DNA of 64,000 nt from CAZBRS01 sp964494475 (GCA_964494475.1 CAZBRS010000004.1:1-64000), one strand, 5' to 3'. Shown: positions 17,918 to 26,448, numbered from the stretch's first letter. The notes: a model not told the origin generated them from the sequence alone. Made by a program: numbers and translations.

Positions 17918-20203
17918 CTACCGATGAACGACCACCCGCGGCGCGGGCTCGGGGGCGGGTCCGTCGCCTTCGCGCGTGCTCTCGAGGCGCGGCTCGGGCC
18001 CCGTGGCGTCGAGGGTGAAGGCGAGCCGGCACCAGGGCCCGTAGCCGTCGCCCTCGTCGTGGTAGAGCGCGCCCGTCGCGCGTCCGGCCTCGTCGGGCCA
18101 CGCGTGCAGCTCGAGGGCGCCGCCAACGTCCATGGGCACCAGCGCGCCCGCCTTCACGAACACGGGCATGCGCTCGAGGGGCGCCTCGACGTGCACCGCG
18201 CGGCCGCCCGCTTGGCGCTGGCCGGTGTGGAGGTCGATCCAGGTGCCCGAAGGCAGGCGCACGTCGCGGGCGCGCGCGCCGTCGTCGAGGATGGGCGCGA
18301 CTAGCACGTGATCGCCCACCAGGAACGCGTCGTCCGCGTCGCGGAGGGCCGGGTCGGGATCGCGCCAGAAGAGCGGCCGCACCAGGGGGTGCCCCGTAGT
18401 CGCCGCCTCGTGGGCCAGCGTGTACCAGGTCGGCAGCAGCCGGTAGCGCAGCTCGAGCGCGGCGCGCACGATGGGCAGCACCTCGTCGCCGAAGCACCAG
18501 GGTTCGCGGCGGGGCGTGAACCAGGCCGAGTGCACGCGGAAGAAGGGCAGGAAGCTGCCCAGCTGGAACCAGCGCACGAAGAGCTCGGGGGTGGGCACGC
18601 CGCCGAAGCCGCCGATGTCGGGGGCGTTGTAGGGCACGCCGCACAGGCCCATCGACAGCGCCATGCGGACGCTCTGGGCCAGCGACCACCACGTGCTCTC
18701 GTTGTCGCCCGTCCAGGTCCAGGCGTAGCGCTGCACGCCCACCCAGCCCGAGCGCGACAGCAGCCAGGGGCGCTTGTCGGGGCGCAGGCGGGCCAACGCC
18801 TCGAAGCCCGCGCGGTCCTCGAGCAGGCCGTAGGCGTTGTGGGCCTCGAGGTGGCTGCCCCCGCCGGGGCGATCTTCCATGCGGTGGCGCGTGCAGGTGG
18901 GCAGGGTGGGGTGGCCCCACGCCGTGAAGGCCGCGGGCTCGTTCATGTCGTGCCACACGCCCGCGAGGCCCCAGTCGACGAAGCACTGGTAGTGGTCGCC
19001 CCACCAGTCGCGCACCTCGGACGACGTGAAGTCGGGGAAGGCGCATACGCCGGGCCACACGGGCGCCTCGGCCAGCGCGCCGTCGGGCAGGGTGCAGAAG
19101 GCGTTCTGGCGGCGGCCGTCGTCGTACACCTCGTAGCCGGGCTCGGCCTTGACGCCCGGGTCGAGGATGGCCACCAGCTTGACGCCGTTCGCGTCGAGGT
19201 CGCGCGCCAGGCCGGCCGGATCCGGGAAGCGCGCGGGGTCCATGGTGAACACCCGGTGGCCGCGCATGTAGTGGATGTCGAGGTGGATGGCCGAGAGGGG
19301 CAGATCGCGGGCGGCGAAGCCGTCGGCCACGGCGCGCACCTCGGCCTCGTTCAGGTAGCTCCAGCGGGCCTGGTGGAAGCCGAGGGCCCAGCGCGGGGGC
19401 AGCGGCGCGCGCCCCGTGAGCTCGGCCAGGCGCTCGAGGACCCGCTCGGGGCTGCCGACGGCCAGGTACCAGCGCAGCGCTCCCCCCGCGAACGTGGCCT
19501 CGGCCACGTCGCCTTCGAACGAGAAGCTGGATTGCCAGGTGTTCTCGAAGAACACCACGTAGTGGGCGCCGTCACGCTCCCCCAGGTAGACGGGCAGGCA
19601 GATGTACAGCGGGTCCTGGCCCGGGACATACGAGCCCTTGGCCTCGCGGTTCCAGTTGAGGAAGCGGTGGCCGCGCAGGTTGAAGCCCACCGTGCGCTCC
19701 CCGAGCCCGTACACGTGCTCGTCGGCGCCGAGCGCCGCCCGCGAGGTCCACGCCTCGCCCCGCCGGATCGGCCGGCGCTCGGAGCGCACCACGTGGCCCG
19801 CGGCGTCGGTCACGACCAGGGAGCCGTCGGCTGCGACCACCACGCCGAGCGCCGCTGTCCGCACCTCGACGCCCGCGTCGATCTCGATGACCTCGGTGGG
19901 CACCGGGGCCCACTCGGTGCGCGCCAGGCCCCAGGACACGGGCAACTCGCCGGGTGTCCAGGTCACGCGCAGCAGGTCATCGGCCAGACACGCGACCTCG
20001 AGGTTGGCGTGCGCGAAGCTGGCCGTGACCCCGCGCCCCGTGTCCTCCCACAGCTGAAGGCGCCCGGGCTCGAGGGCCTCGCCGCCCGCGGCCGGTGGAT
20101 AGCGGCGCTCCAGCCGATCGCGCCGCAGCCCATACGTGAACGAGCGCCACAGCGTGCCCCACCCGAGGTAGGTGAGGCCTTTCAGCTTGGTCCAGGTGTC
20201 CAT
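17918..20203 (-). CDS. GH31 family alpha-glycosidase
   Basis: A 761-residue glycoside hydrolase of family 31, which cleaves terminal alpha-linked glucose or xylose. The N-terminal beta-sandwich (residues about 60-265) includes HVYGLGERTVGFNLRG. The catalytic barrel has AIHLDIHYM, the nucleophile D419 in GVWHDMNEPAAF and the acid/base D500 in WTWTGDNESTW, followed by APDIGGFGG. The C-terminal domain includes PVFVKAGALVPM. No signal peptide is seen, so it should act in the cytoplasm on imported oligosaccharide or glycogen-derived sugars. It starts three bases after the fic stop codon, so both genes probably share a promoter. Confidence 0.92.
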   Translation of the reverse strand: MDTWTKLKGLTYLGWGTLWRSFTYGLRRDRLERRYPPAAGGEALEPGRLQLWEDTGRGVTASFAHANLEVACLADDLLRVTWTPGELPVSWGLARTEWAPVPTEVIEIDAGVEVRTAALGVVVAADGSLVVTDAAGHVVRSERRPIRRGEAWTSRAALGADEHVYGLGERTVGFNLRGHRFLNWNREAKGSYVPGQDPLYICLPVYLGERDGAHYVVFFENTWQSSFSFEGDVAEATFAGGALRWYLAVGSPERVLERLAELTGRAPLPPRWALGFHQARWSYLNEAEVRAVADGFAARDLPLSAIHLDIHYMRGHRVFTMDPARFPDPAGLARDLDANGVKLVAILDPGVKAEPGYEVYDDGRRQNAFCTLPDGALAEAPVWPGVCAFPDFTSSEVRDWWGDHYQCFVDWGLAGVWHDMNEPAAFTAWGHPTLPTCTRHRMEDRPGGGSHLEAHNAYGLLEDRAGFEALARLRPDKRPWLLSRSGWVGVQRYAWTWTGDNESTWWSLAQSVRMALSMGLCGVPYNAPDIGGFGGVPTPELFVRWFQLGSFLPFFRVHSAWFTPRREPWCFGDEVLPIVRAALELRYRLLPTWYTLAHEAATTGHPLVRPLFWRDPDPALRDADDAFLVGDHVLVAPILDDGARARDVRLPSGTWIDLHTGQRQAGGRAVHVEAPLERMPVFVKAGALVPMDVGGALELHAWPDEAGRATGALYHDEGDGYGPWCRLAFTLDATGPEPRLESTREGDGPAPEPAPRVVVHR

Positions 20204-20206
20204 GAT

Positions 20207-21346
20207 CTACCCCCGTTCGAGGTCGTCGTATCCGACGAGCCGGTAACTCGTGCTGCGCCCCCCCGCCTCGTTGCGCGCCAGGATCCCCAGGTCGACCAGG
20301 TCGGCCAGATCGCGCTGGGCCGTGGCCGGGCTCGAGCGTGTGAGGTGGGCCACCTTGCGCGTGGTGAGCCCGCCCTCGAACTCGCCGGGGGCTCCCTCGA
20401 GCACGCGCCGCAGGGTCTTCCGCTGGCGTTCGTTGAGCGCGGCGTTCGCGTGGCGTTGCCAGAAACGCGCCTGGGCCAGCGCCAGGTCGATCTGCTGCTC
20501 CGAGGCCCGCACCGCGGCCTCCAGCGTAGCCAGGAACCACGCCAGCCAATCGGTCAGGTCGCCGTCGCCCTGCGAAGCTTGCTCCAGGGCGCGGTAGTAG
20601 GCGTCGCGATCGGCGCGTATCTGCGCCGACAGGCTGTAATAGCGCTCCGCCCGACCGTCGTCCTGGGCCAGCGCCAGCTCGCCCACCGCGCGGGCCACCC
20701 GCCCGTTGCCGTCTTCGAAGGGGTGGATGGTCACTAGCCAGAAGTGGGCGATGCCGGCGCGCAGCAGGCCGTCGATGTGCCCTCGGGAGGACACGAACCA
20801 CGCCAGGAACGCTTCGACCTCCGCCCCGACCCGCTCGCCGGGCGGTGCCTCGAAGTGCACGTGCTCGCGTCCGATGGGGCCGGAGACGATCCGCATGGGC
20901 TTGTCGACCGGCCGGAAGCGTCCCGTCGCGATCTCGGCCAGCCCCGAGCGACCGGTCGGGAACAGCGCCGCCTGCCAGGCGCAGAGCCGCGTCGCGGTCA
21001 GGGGTTCGTCGAAGCGCGTGGTGGCGTCCAACAGCACGTCGAGCAGGCCCTCGGCGTGGCGGGGCGCTGCGGGGCCCGCCGTGACGGGCAGACCCAGGCG
21101 CCGCGCCACCGACGAGCGCACCGCGCCCGGGTCCAGGAGTTCGCCCTCGATGGAGGCGGTGCGCACGACCTCGTCGGTCAACACGCGAGCCCGTTCGGCC
21201 AGGTGCAGCTCGAAACCGAGCGCGGCGACCTTGCCGAGCAGGCGCCCCTGCGCCAGCCGCGCCCGGCCCAGCGCCTCGGTCAGCCGCGCGGTGTCCCACC
21301 GGAGGTGGGGCCACAGGGGGCGTTGCCAGACGTAGGTGACGGTCAT
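20207..21346 (-). CDS. Fic domain protein (AMPylase type) with DUF4172 and C-terminal winged helix
   Basis: A 379-residue Fic protein. The catalytic loop HPFEDGNGR (H208-R216) is complete, so AMP transfer from ATP to a protein hydroxyl is expected. The inhibitory helix motif (S/T)xxxE(G/N) is present upstream as TASIEG (63-68), so the enzyme is autoinhibited (class II). The N-terminus (WQRPLWPHLRWD) resembles DUF4172. The C-terminal 80 residues form a winged-helix domain with TTRKVAHLTRSSPATAQRDL as the recognition region, which suggests DNA binding and self-regulation. An inverted repeat overlaps the likely promoter (21380-21408). It is followed at three bases by a GH31 gene. Confidence 0.9.
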   Translation of the reverse strand: MTVTYVWQRPLWPHLRWDTARLTEALGRARLAQGRLLGKVAALGFELHLAERARVLTDEVVRTASIEGELLDPGAVRSSVARRLGLPVTAGPAAPRHAEGLLDVLLDATTRFDEPLTATRLCAWQAALFPTGRSGLAEIATGRFRPVDKPMRIVSGPIGREHVHFEAPPGERVGAEVEAFLAWFVSSRGHIDGLLRAGIAHFWLVTIHPFEDGNGRVARAVGELALAQDDGRAERYYSLSAQIRADRDAYYRALEQASQGDGDLTDWLAWFLATLEAAVRASEQQIDLALAQARFWQRHANAALNERQRKTLRRVLEGAPGEFEGGLTTRKVAHLTRSSPATAQRDLADLVDLGILARNEAGGRSTSYRLVGYDDLERG

Positions 21347-21379
21347 CGAGGTCTCCGGCCCGTGAGGTGAATCGACGCC

Positions 21380-21408
21380 ACAATCACCTCAGTTCATGAG
21401 GCGATTGT
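21380..21408 (-). promoter_or_regulatory. Inverted repeat overlapping the fic -10 box; likely operator
   Basis: ACAATCACCT at 21380-21389 and AGGCGATTGT at 21399-21408 form 10-base arms with one mismatch and a 9-base gap. On the minus strand, TACAAT within the right arm is a good -10 box for fic. The Fic protein carries its own winged helix, so autoregulation through this site is plausible. The -35 region is weak. Confidence 0.5.
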
Positions 21409-21563
21409 AGCCCGGATTCGCGGCGGGGAAAGCGCTTTGTGACCCTGACACGTGCTCGGATGCGACGCCGCTTGTCGCAGCGCCGACGCACGATTTCGTG
21501 TAGAACAACCGCCTGGCCCGTGACCAGACGGAACCAACAGCGCGGGCCGAAGCGGTGGTCGAG

Positions 21564-22163
21564 ATGGCGCTCCCGTATTTTCGCGTGAACCTCGAGCAGG
21601 GCTCCGACGAATGGCACGCCTGGCGACGCCAGGGCATTGGCGCGTCGGAGGCGCCCGCCATCCTGGGAGAATGCCCCTGGACGACGCGCGCCCAGCTTCT
21701 GGCCGAGAAGTGCGGCGACTCGAGGCGGCAGCCCACGACCGCCGCCATGGCCTTCGGCACGGCCACGGAGCCGGAGGCGCGCGCCAGTTACGTCGCCGAA
21801 GCGGGCGTTCCCGTGGAGCCGGTCTGCGTGCAGAGCGCTGAGCGTGCCTGGCTGCGGGCCAGCCTCGACGGCCTCTCGACCGACGGTCAGCGGGCCGTCG
21901 AGATCAAGTGCGGCCGTACGGTTCACGCCTACGCGACCCGTCGTCGTCGGGTGCCGCGCTACTACGTGGGGCAGCTGCAACACACCCTGGCCGTCACGGG
22001 CCTGGACGCGATCGACTTCTGGTGCTACCTGCCGAGCGAGCTACCCGTCCACCTGCGGGTCGGGCGCGACGAAGCGTACATCCGGCGACTGCTCGCCGAG
22101 GAGCAGGCCTTCTGGTCGGAGGTGCTGGAGACCCGTGCCAGGGGCGACCGTGCCAAGGACTGA
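21564..22163 (+). CDS. YqaJ-type viral recombinase / lambda-exonuclease-like protein
   Basis: A 199-residue protein of the YqaJ/lambda exonuclease branch of PD-(D/E)XK nucleases, which degrade one strand of duplex DNA for single-strand annealing. Motifs are GIGASEAPAILG (24-35), G65-T-A-T-E69, the catalytic D102 in SLDGL and E113-I-K115 in AVEIKCG, and Q137/Q139 in VGQLQHTLAVTG. All catalytic positions are intact. YqaJ normally sits beside a RecT/Beta annealase in phages; none is found here, so this may be a phage remnant or a recruited defence or repair gene. The ATG at 21564 was chosen over an in-frame GTG at 21555. Confidence 0.82.
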   Translation: MALPYFRVNLEQGSDEWHAWRRQGIGASEAPAILGECPWTTRAQLLAEKCGDSRRQPTTAAMAFGTATEPEARASYVAEAGVPVEPVCVQSAERAWLRASLDGLSTDGQRAVEIKCGRTVHAYATRRRRVPRYYVGQLQHTLAVTGLDAIDFWCYLPSELPVHLRVGRDEAYIRRLLAEEQAFWSEVLETRARGDRAKD

Positions 22164-22938
22164 TCGAGCGTTGGCCTCCAAAGCCCGCAAGGCCTGGCTC
22201 GCTGGCGCCGCGGGCAATTCTGCCCACGCGCGCGAGCTCCTGCACGACGCTTTCCAGGAGTTCGCGGAGGCCAAGTCCCCGGCGCCGCGTCCGAGCTCGA
22301 CGCCGTGGAGGCCGCCGTACCTGGGACAGAGCGCCGAGTGGCTGGCGGGCGCCTGCGCGCTCCTCGAAGAGCGAGCCGACGCCGAACGCATGGTGTCCGA
22401 GGTCGAGGCGGGCGGTTGGCACGTCCGTCGGGCCTACGTCTCATCTAGAGTTCGGGTCCTGATGGCCCGCGCGTTCGCGCTTCGCGGCGACCTGCAAGAG
22501 GCCCGCGCCGAGATCCGGGCCGCGCTTGAATCGTACCGTGCCATGAGGCCCGGCGAGGCGAGCGCCCACGAGGTCGCCGACTTGCTGCTCCGACTTGTCG
22601 CGATCGCAACCGACGTCTTCCCGCCTCGCGACGAGCAGGAGTACGTCGACGCGCTGCTGACCCAGGTCGGCGTCGGCGACACGTTTCCCATCGAACCGGG
22701 CTCCGACCCCAGGTTCCTCACTGTCGTGGCGTTCCTGATACGACGTGGTGACCTCGAACTGGCGCTGCGATTGGCGCTACAATCCACGGAACCAGTCTGG
22801 TCGCGCGCACGGTTGCTCTCTCGCGTTCGCCGAGCGATGGAGCTTCGGGTCGCGAAGCGCGAGTTGGACCCCGAACTGGCCGACGAGGCTTGTTGGGTGC
22901 TGCGCCGGCTCGACGTAGACCTGCCATCAGCGCCATGA
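22150..22938 (+). CDS. Unrecognised helical-repeat (TPR-like) protein
   Basis: A 262-residue protein from a GTG at 22150 that overlaps the end of the YqaJ gene by 14 bases; a TTG at 22171 is an alternative. I do not recognise a family. It is mostly helical, Ala/Arg/Glu-rich, and a segment reading LMARAFALRGDLQEARAEIR has the A-x-x-x-G-D/A-x-x-x-A spacing of TPR repeats; a second helical pair follows at RRGDLELALRLAL. No signal peptide or membrane span is visible. The overlap suggests co-expression with the exonuclease, so it could be a partner or scaffold, but that is inference. Confidence 0.55.
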   Translation: MPRTDRALASKARKAWLAGAAGNSAHARELLHDAFQEFAEAKSPAPRPSSTPWRPPYLGQSAEWLAGACALLEERADAERMVSEVEAGGWHVRRAYVSSRVRVLMARAFALRGDLQEARAEIRAALESYRAMRPGEASAHEVADLLLRLVAIATDVFPPRDEQEYVDALLTQVGVGDTFPIEPGSDPRFLTVVAFLIRRGDLELALRLALQSTEPVWSRARLLSRVRRAMELRVAKRELDPELADEACWVLRRLDVDLPSAP

Positions 22939-23011
22939 AACTACGATTCATGATGCTTGCTACTCGAGTCTCGCCATGGTAGTCGACCCTCAAACGAGAC
23001 GAGGTACGCGA

Positions 23012-24001
23012 ATGTCAGGAATTCAACTGGCCCTCGAGACGACTGAGGAGGCAGCTGCTTCGGTCGTTCATTCCTTGGCGTGTGAGTGCTTCTACAAGCC
23101 CGGTCATCGTCGTCATAGGAACGATCCGTTGCTCACGAAGGAAGGAGCTGGCCCGAAGGGCAGCAGAACCCACTGGAGCGAAGTGTATCGAGCGGCCTTC
23201 CCCGTGGCAACGGTAGCCGCTCAACTACGGGCTGGCGCGGACCCAATCTTGGAGATGCTGCAGTTTGCATGGGACTACCTGTGGATGCCGCGAAAAAAAG
23301 ATCCAAAAGACCCTTACGGTCTCCATTCGCAGGATCTCGAGGCCGAGACTACCTTGAATGCGCGAGTCGCCCTCGCGTTTGCGTTGCTCGGGCCCCACGG
23401 ACGTACCTCGCTGTTGACGACTTTGACAGGTGGTCAATGGTCTGGAGGGCCGCTCCACCGAATCGCTGGCAGCCTTGCTGGTTCGAACAGCGAGCCGGAG
23501 GGCGTATTCGTTGATACGGACCGACCATCATGCATCACCTACGAAATGAAGATCGATGAGACGCATAGTGCTAAACAATTTGTAAAGTATTTGAATTGTC
23601 ATAGCATAATAGAAAATAAATTGGCATTGAAGGCTCCCATTTGTCGGGAGCACCTCGCATTCTTTTCTAGGACGCCTAAGGCCCTCTTCAGTGGCTCGCG
23701 AGGCTGGGTTCACAACGAGGGGTTCGGCTATCGCGCGAGGCGCGTCACGCCTGCATTACTCGTTGGTGGTGACAAGAGGCAACCAAATTGGGAAGCCGTC
23801 GCGAACGAGATTAGCATATCTGTATTCTTCTACGACGACCTCCTTGCAGCGTTCGATCGCTCTGGTTTCGATCCCTTGCGATGGGAACATCAGGCAGCGA
23901 GAGTTCAGTTGGTAAGGACTGTTCGCTACGCGGGAAGAGTGACGGAGCGACCCGATTGGTCAGCGCTCCCGCTGGAATGGCGTCCCAGGCAGTTGGGATA
24001 G
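23012..24001 (+). CDS. Putative orphan PD-(D/E)XK restriction-type nuclease, lower GC
   Basis: A 329-residue protein whose family I do not recognise. Residues 165-190 look like a nuclease core: D168 and D170 in VFVDTDRP, then E178-M-K180 in ITYEMKID, then Q and Y in the helix KQFVKYLN. This matches the D...(D/E)xK...Q layout of restriction endonucleases. Base composition differs sharply from the neighbours: 23560-23640 is strongly A+T-rich, and rare codons such as AAA, TTT and ATA are used, which indicates recent transfer. The ATG at 23012 follows GACGAGG; an ATG at 22976 is an in-frame alternative. No methyltransferase partner lies adjacent. Confidence 0.55.
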   Translation: MSGIQLALETTEEAAASVVHSLACECFYKPGHRRHRNDPLLTKEGAGPKGSRTHWSEVYRAAFPVATVAAQLRAGADPILEMLQFAWDYLWMPRKKDPKDPYGLHSQDLEAETTLNARVALAFALLGPHGRTSLLTTLTGGQWSGGPLHRIAGSLAGSNSEPEGVFVDTDRPSCITYEMKIDETHSAKQFVKYLNCHSIIENKLALKAPICREHLAFFSRTPKALFSGSRGWVHNEGFGYRARRVTPALLVGGDKRQPNWEAVANEISISVFFYDDLLAAFDRSGFDPLRWEHQAARVQLVRTVRYAGRVTERPDWSALPLEWRPRQLG

Positions 24002-24029
24002 AGAAGATTCGTAAGACTCACAGGGCTAG

Positions 24030-24047
24030 GGTCACTCGCAAGTGACC
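24030..24047. terminator. Hairpin between convergent genes, possible bidirectional terminator
   Basis: GGTCACT (24030-24036) and AGTGACC (24041-24047) form a perfect 7-base stem with a CGCA loop in the 57-base gap between the stop codons of two convergent genes. There is no T-tract, so intrinsic termination is only plausible. Confidence 0.45.
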
Positions 24048-24058
24048 TGAGGCTCGGA

Positions 24059-25336
24059 CTAGAATCTGTAGTTCACGTCGAACCCGAACTCGCTGTTGGC
24101 GGCGAAGCCCTTGGCGTTGGTGGGCGGCGTGCCGATGCTGTCCTGCACGTTGATGGTCGACACCCAGTTGCGCACGAAGGCCGCGCCCACGCGCCAGTGC
24201 TCGTCGATGGCCCAGCGCGCGCCGAGCGAGAGGCCGTTCTGGTCGCGGCTCGCGTTGTCGAGCGAGAAGGTGCGGTCGGGGATGGGCGAGAAGTCCATCT
24301 GCCAGCCGACCATGACCTCGACGTTGTCGAGCACGTGGTACATGAGGCCCGTGTTCCACGACCACGAGTTGCCGAAGTCCTTGGGGTCGACGAAGCCGGT
24401 CATGCCCATGATGGGCTCGTCGAGCACGGTGCGCTGCTCTTGCAGCACCTGGTAGTGCCAGTAGTAGATGTCGGCGCCCCACTCGAAGTCGGGGGCGAAG
24501 CGCCAGTTGATGCCCGCGCGCAGCGTGAAGGGGATGACCATCTGGGTGTGGTGGTTGGTGGTCTCGACCGAGCCGTCGGGGTACGTGAGACGCACATCGC
24601 CGTTCATGGCGATGTCGGAGCCGCCGCCGAACGAGAAGCCCAAGCTGAGCGTGTCGGTGGGGTGGAAGAGCAGGCCGGCGTCGAGCGCCCACGTCCAGGC
24701 CATGCCCCCGATCTTCAACTCGGCGTCGCTGGTCGTCATCTCGTCGTAGGGGGCGAAGCGCGCGTCGGGGTCGGCCAGCACCAGCGCGTTCATCATGCGG
24801 CTGGCGGTCACGTACACGTTGATCAGGTTCACGGCCAGCGCGGCGCTGAAGCGGTCGGTGATCTTGTAGGCGATGGCCGCCGTGGCGCGGCTGGCCAGGA
24901 AGAGCGCGCGCGTGGCGTGGTAGCGCGTGGGCTGGTCGGCGGGCATGGCGGCGCCGTAGGCGTTGGGGGCGTACACGGCCAGGCCGCCGCGCAGCTTCTT
25001 GGTGCCGAAGTCGGTGACCACGCCCAGGAAGGGGATGGCCCCGACGCTCCAGTCGGGGGTGATGTTCTTCTCGGGCCGCAGCACGCCCTGGCTGTCGTAC
25101 ATGCGAATGCCGATGGTCATGAAGAACCACGACTGGGCGTGGTAGAGGTGCGTGCCCTCGAGCAGGGTCATGCCCGCGGGGTTGTGGTAGATGGCCGTCA
25201 CGTCGTCGGGGCGCCCCACCACCGAGAACATGCCCAGGCGCCGGATGCCGAAGTCGGGGTTCGAGAAGCCGCCGGCCTCCACGGAGGGGGAGGGCAGGGC
25301 GAGCAGGGCCAGGCAGGCGAGGAGCAGGCGTCGCAT
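24059..25336 (-). CDS. FadL/OmpP1/TodX-family outer-membrane porin
   Basis: A 425-residue outer-membrane protein with a signal peptide (cleavage after SVEA near residue 21). The conserved FadL-family segment VTAIYHNPAGMTLLEG is at about residues 44-60, matching the plug-domain region that carries long-chain fatty acids or hydrophobic compounds across the outer membrane. Many amphipathic strands follow, and the protein ends in a C-terminal aromatic (NYRF), the BAM recognition signal. The start at 25336 follows GGGAGGGAG. It lies 14 bases downstream of a lipoprotein gene, and the two are probably an operon for uptake of a hydrophobic substrate. Confidence 0.87.
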   Translation of the reverse strand: MRRLLLACLALLALPSPSVEAGGFSNPDFGIRRLGMFSVVGRPDDVTAIYHNPAGMTLLEGTHLYHAQSWFFMTIGIRMYDSQGVLRPEKNITPDWSVGAIPFLGVVTDFGTKKLRGGLAVYAPNAYGAAMPADQPTRYHATRALFLASRATAAIAYKITDRFSAALAVNLINVYVTASRMMNALVLADPDARFAPYDEMTTSDAELKIGGMAWTWALDAGLLFHPTDTLSLGFSFGGGSDIAMNGDVRLTYPDGSVETTNHHTQMVIPFTLRAGINWRFAPDFEWGADIYYWHYQVLQEQRTVLDEPIMGMTGFVDPKDFGNSWSWNTGLMYHVLDNVEVMVGWQMDFSPIPDRTFSLDNASRDQNGLSLGARWAIDEHWRVGAAFVRNWVSTINVQDSIGTPPTNAKGFAANSEFGFDVNYRF

Positions 25337-25350
25337 GTGGGCTCCCTCCC

Positions 25351-26148
25351 CTATTCGCTGACGTTGGCGGCCGCGGCCGTGAAGGTGAACACGAAGCGCC
25401 ACGCGTCGTTGGTGCCGTCGTCGTCGAGGTCGAGATCCTTCTCGATCTTCAACCCCTTCAGCGTGGCGGCCAGCGCCGCGCCCGCGATCTTGGTGGCGTT
25501 GGCGTCGGCCTCGGTGAGGGCGCCGGTCAGCACGCCCTCGCTGATGGCCGACGCGTCGGGGGCCAGGAGCCCCGAGAGGCGAACGTCGGTCAGGGGCAGG
25601 GTCGGCGGCGAGAGCATGTCGTTCGGGAACTCGAGGGTGGTGGGCGTGGCGGTGGCGAAGCGCGCGCCCGACAACGTGCACGGCAGGGTCCCCGCGCCGG
25701 CGTTCAGCCCGTAGCCGTCGTCGCCCTTGGCGCCGGCGCCCACGCTGAACGCGAGCGTGCCCGCGTCGCGATCGTCGGCCGTGGCCAGCAGCAGCACGTT
25801 GAAGACGTCGGTCGCGATGTTGTCGACGAAGTACTTGTTCAACTGGGTCCCGATGAGGCCCGTGATGGGCGCGGTCTCGACCAGCGTGGTGAAGCGCCAG
25901 CCCAGCCCCGTGAGGTCGGCCACCTCGAGCGTGCCGTTGTCGACGTCACCGCCGGCCGTGTCGGAGGCGCCGCACCCGCCGCCGCCCACGCACTCGCACA
26001 CGATGGCCTGGGGCCAGGGGTTCAGCGGGTCGCCCTTCAGCGCCCCCTCCCCGAGCCCGGTGTAGGTCTCGTCGAGGCCGCACGCGGGGACGAACCCCAG
26101 CGTGAACAAGGCCACGAGCGCCCAGCGAGAGCGACGTCCAGCCTGCAT
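25351..26148 (-). CDS. Exported lipoprotein of unknown function
   Basis: A 265-residue lipoprotein with lipobox FVPAC (C23). The mature protein has an early Cys cluster (CECVGGGGC), many beta-type segments and a C-terminal region with DLDLDDDGTNDAWRF, a short Asp-rich loop of the kind seen in Ca-binding repeats. No family was recognised. It is the upstream partner of a FadL-type porin gene at a 14-base spacing, so it may bind a substrate at the outer membrane for that porin. The start ATG at 26148 has only weak ribosome-binding sequence upstream. Confidence 0.7.
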   Translation of the reverse strand: MQAGRRSRWALVALFTLGFVPACGLDETYTGLGEGALKGDPLNPWPQAIVCECVGGGGCGASDTAGGDVDNGTLEVADLTGLGWRFTTLVETAPITGLIGTQLNKYFVDNIATDVFNVLLLATADDRDAGTLAFSVGAGAKGDDGYGLNAGAGTLPCTLSGARFATATPTTLEFPNDMLSPPTLPLTDVRLSGLLAPDASAISEGVLTGALTEADANATKIAGAALAATLKGLKIEKDLDLDDDGTNDAWRFVFTFTAAAANVSE

Positions 26149-26226
26149 GAGAGATTCCCCCAGCGCGGTGCTGGGCCGTACCTTACCAGAAACCTACCGG
26201 GGGGGAGGGGCCAATTTCGGAAAGAA

Positions 26227-26302
26227 CGAAGCCCGGGTGGGTTGGATGACGTAGGCGTTCGGGTTCTTTCGCCCAAACCCTCGACCAACCATCCGGGCTT
26301 CG
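26227..26302. repeat. Long imperfect inverted repeat with an inner hairpin
   Basis: The arms CGAAGCCCGGGTGGGTTGG (26227-26245) and CCAACCATCCGGGCTTCG (26285-26302) pair over 17 bases with one mismatch and one bulge. Inside, GGGTT and AACCC can form a second stem. It lies between the lipoprotein gene and the PIN toxin-antitoxin promoter. It is too long for a simple terminator and fails as a tRNA because the inner loop is 10 bases. It could be a small structured RNA, a mobile palindromic repeat or an attenuator. The rest of 26149-26387 holds nothing I recognise. Confidence 0.55.
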
Positions 26303-26387
26303 ATGATCAAGATAGGCGCCCTCGGGTCGAACGCAAGAGCCGGCGGTTGAGCGTGGAGCGATTTCGGATCGAACCCCTGTCCCGACC

Positions 26388-26437
26388 TTGAAAACCGCGA
26401 GGGTGTGACGTATACTGTCAGTGCATGTGTACGTCAC
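26388..26437 (+). promoter_or_regulatory. Promoter and overlapping operator of the PIN toxin-antitoxin pair
   Basis: TTGAAA (26388-26393) and TATACT (26411-26416) have an ideal 17-base spacer. An inverted repeat, GTGACGTATAC (26405-26415) and GTGTACGTCAC (26427-26437), with 10 of 11 matching positions, covers the -10 box and the start point. This is the usual layout for repression by an antitoxin-toxin complex. It also argues for the antitoxin ATG at 26449 rather than 26425, which lies inside the right-hand gap of the operator. Confidence 0.75.
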
Positions 26438-26448
26438 GAGGTCCCGCG

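Noticed and set aside
21384..21983. A 199-codon minus-strand frame opposite the YqaJ gene
   Set aside because: The plus-strand frame holds intact YqaJ catalytic motifs; the minus frame has no recognisable domain.
26227..26302. Possible tRNA on the minus strand
   Set aside because: The inner stem-loop has a 10-base loop, no T-arm GTTC is placed correctly and the acceptor pairing is imperfect.
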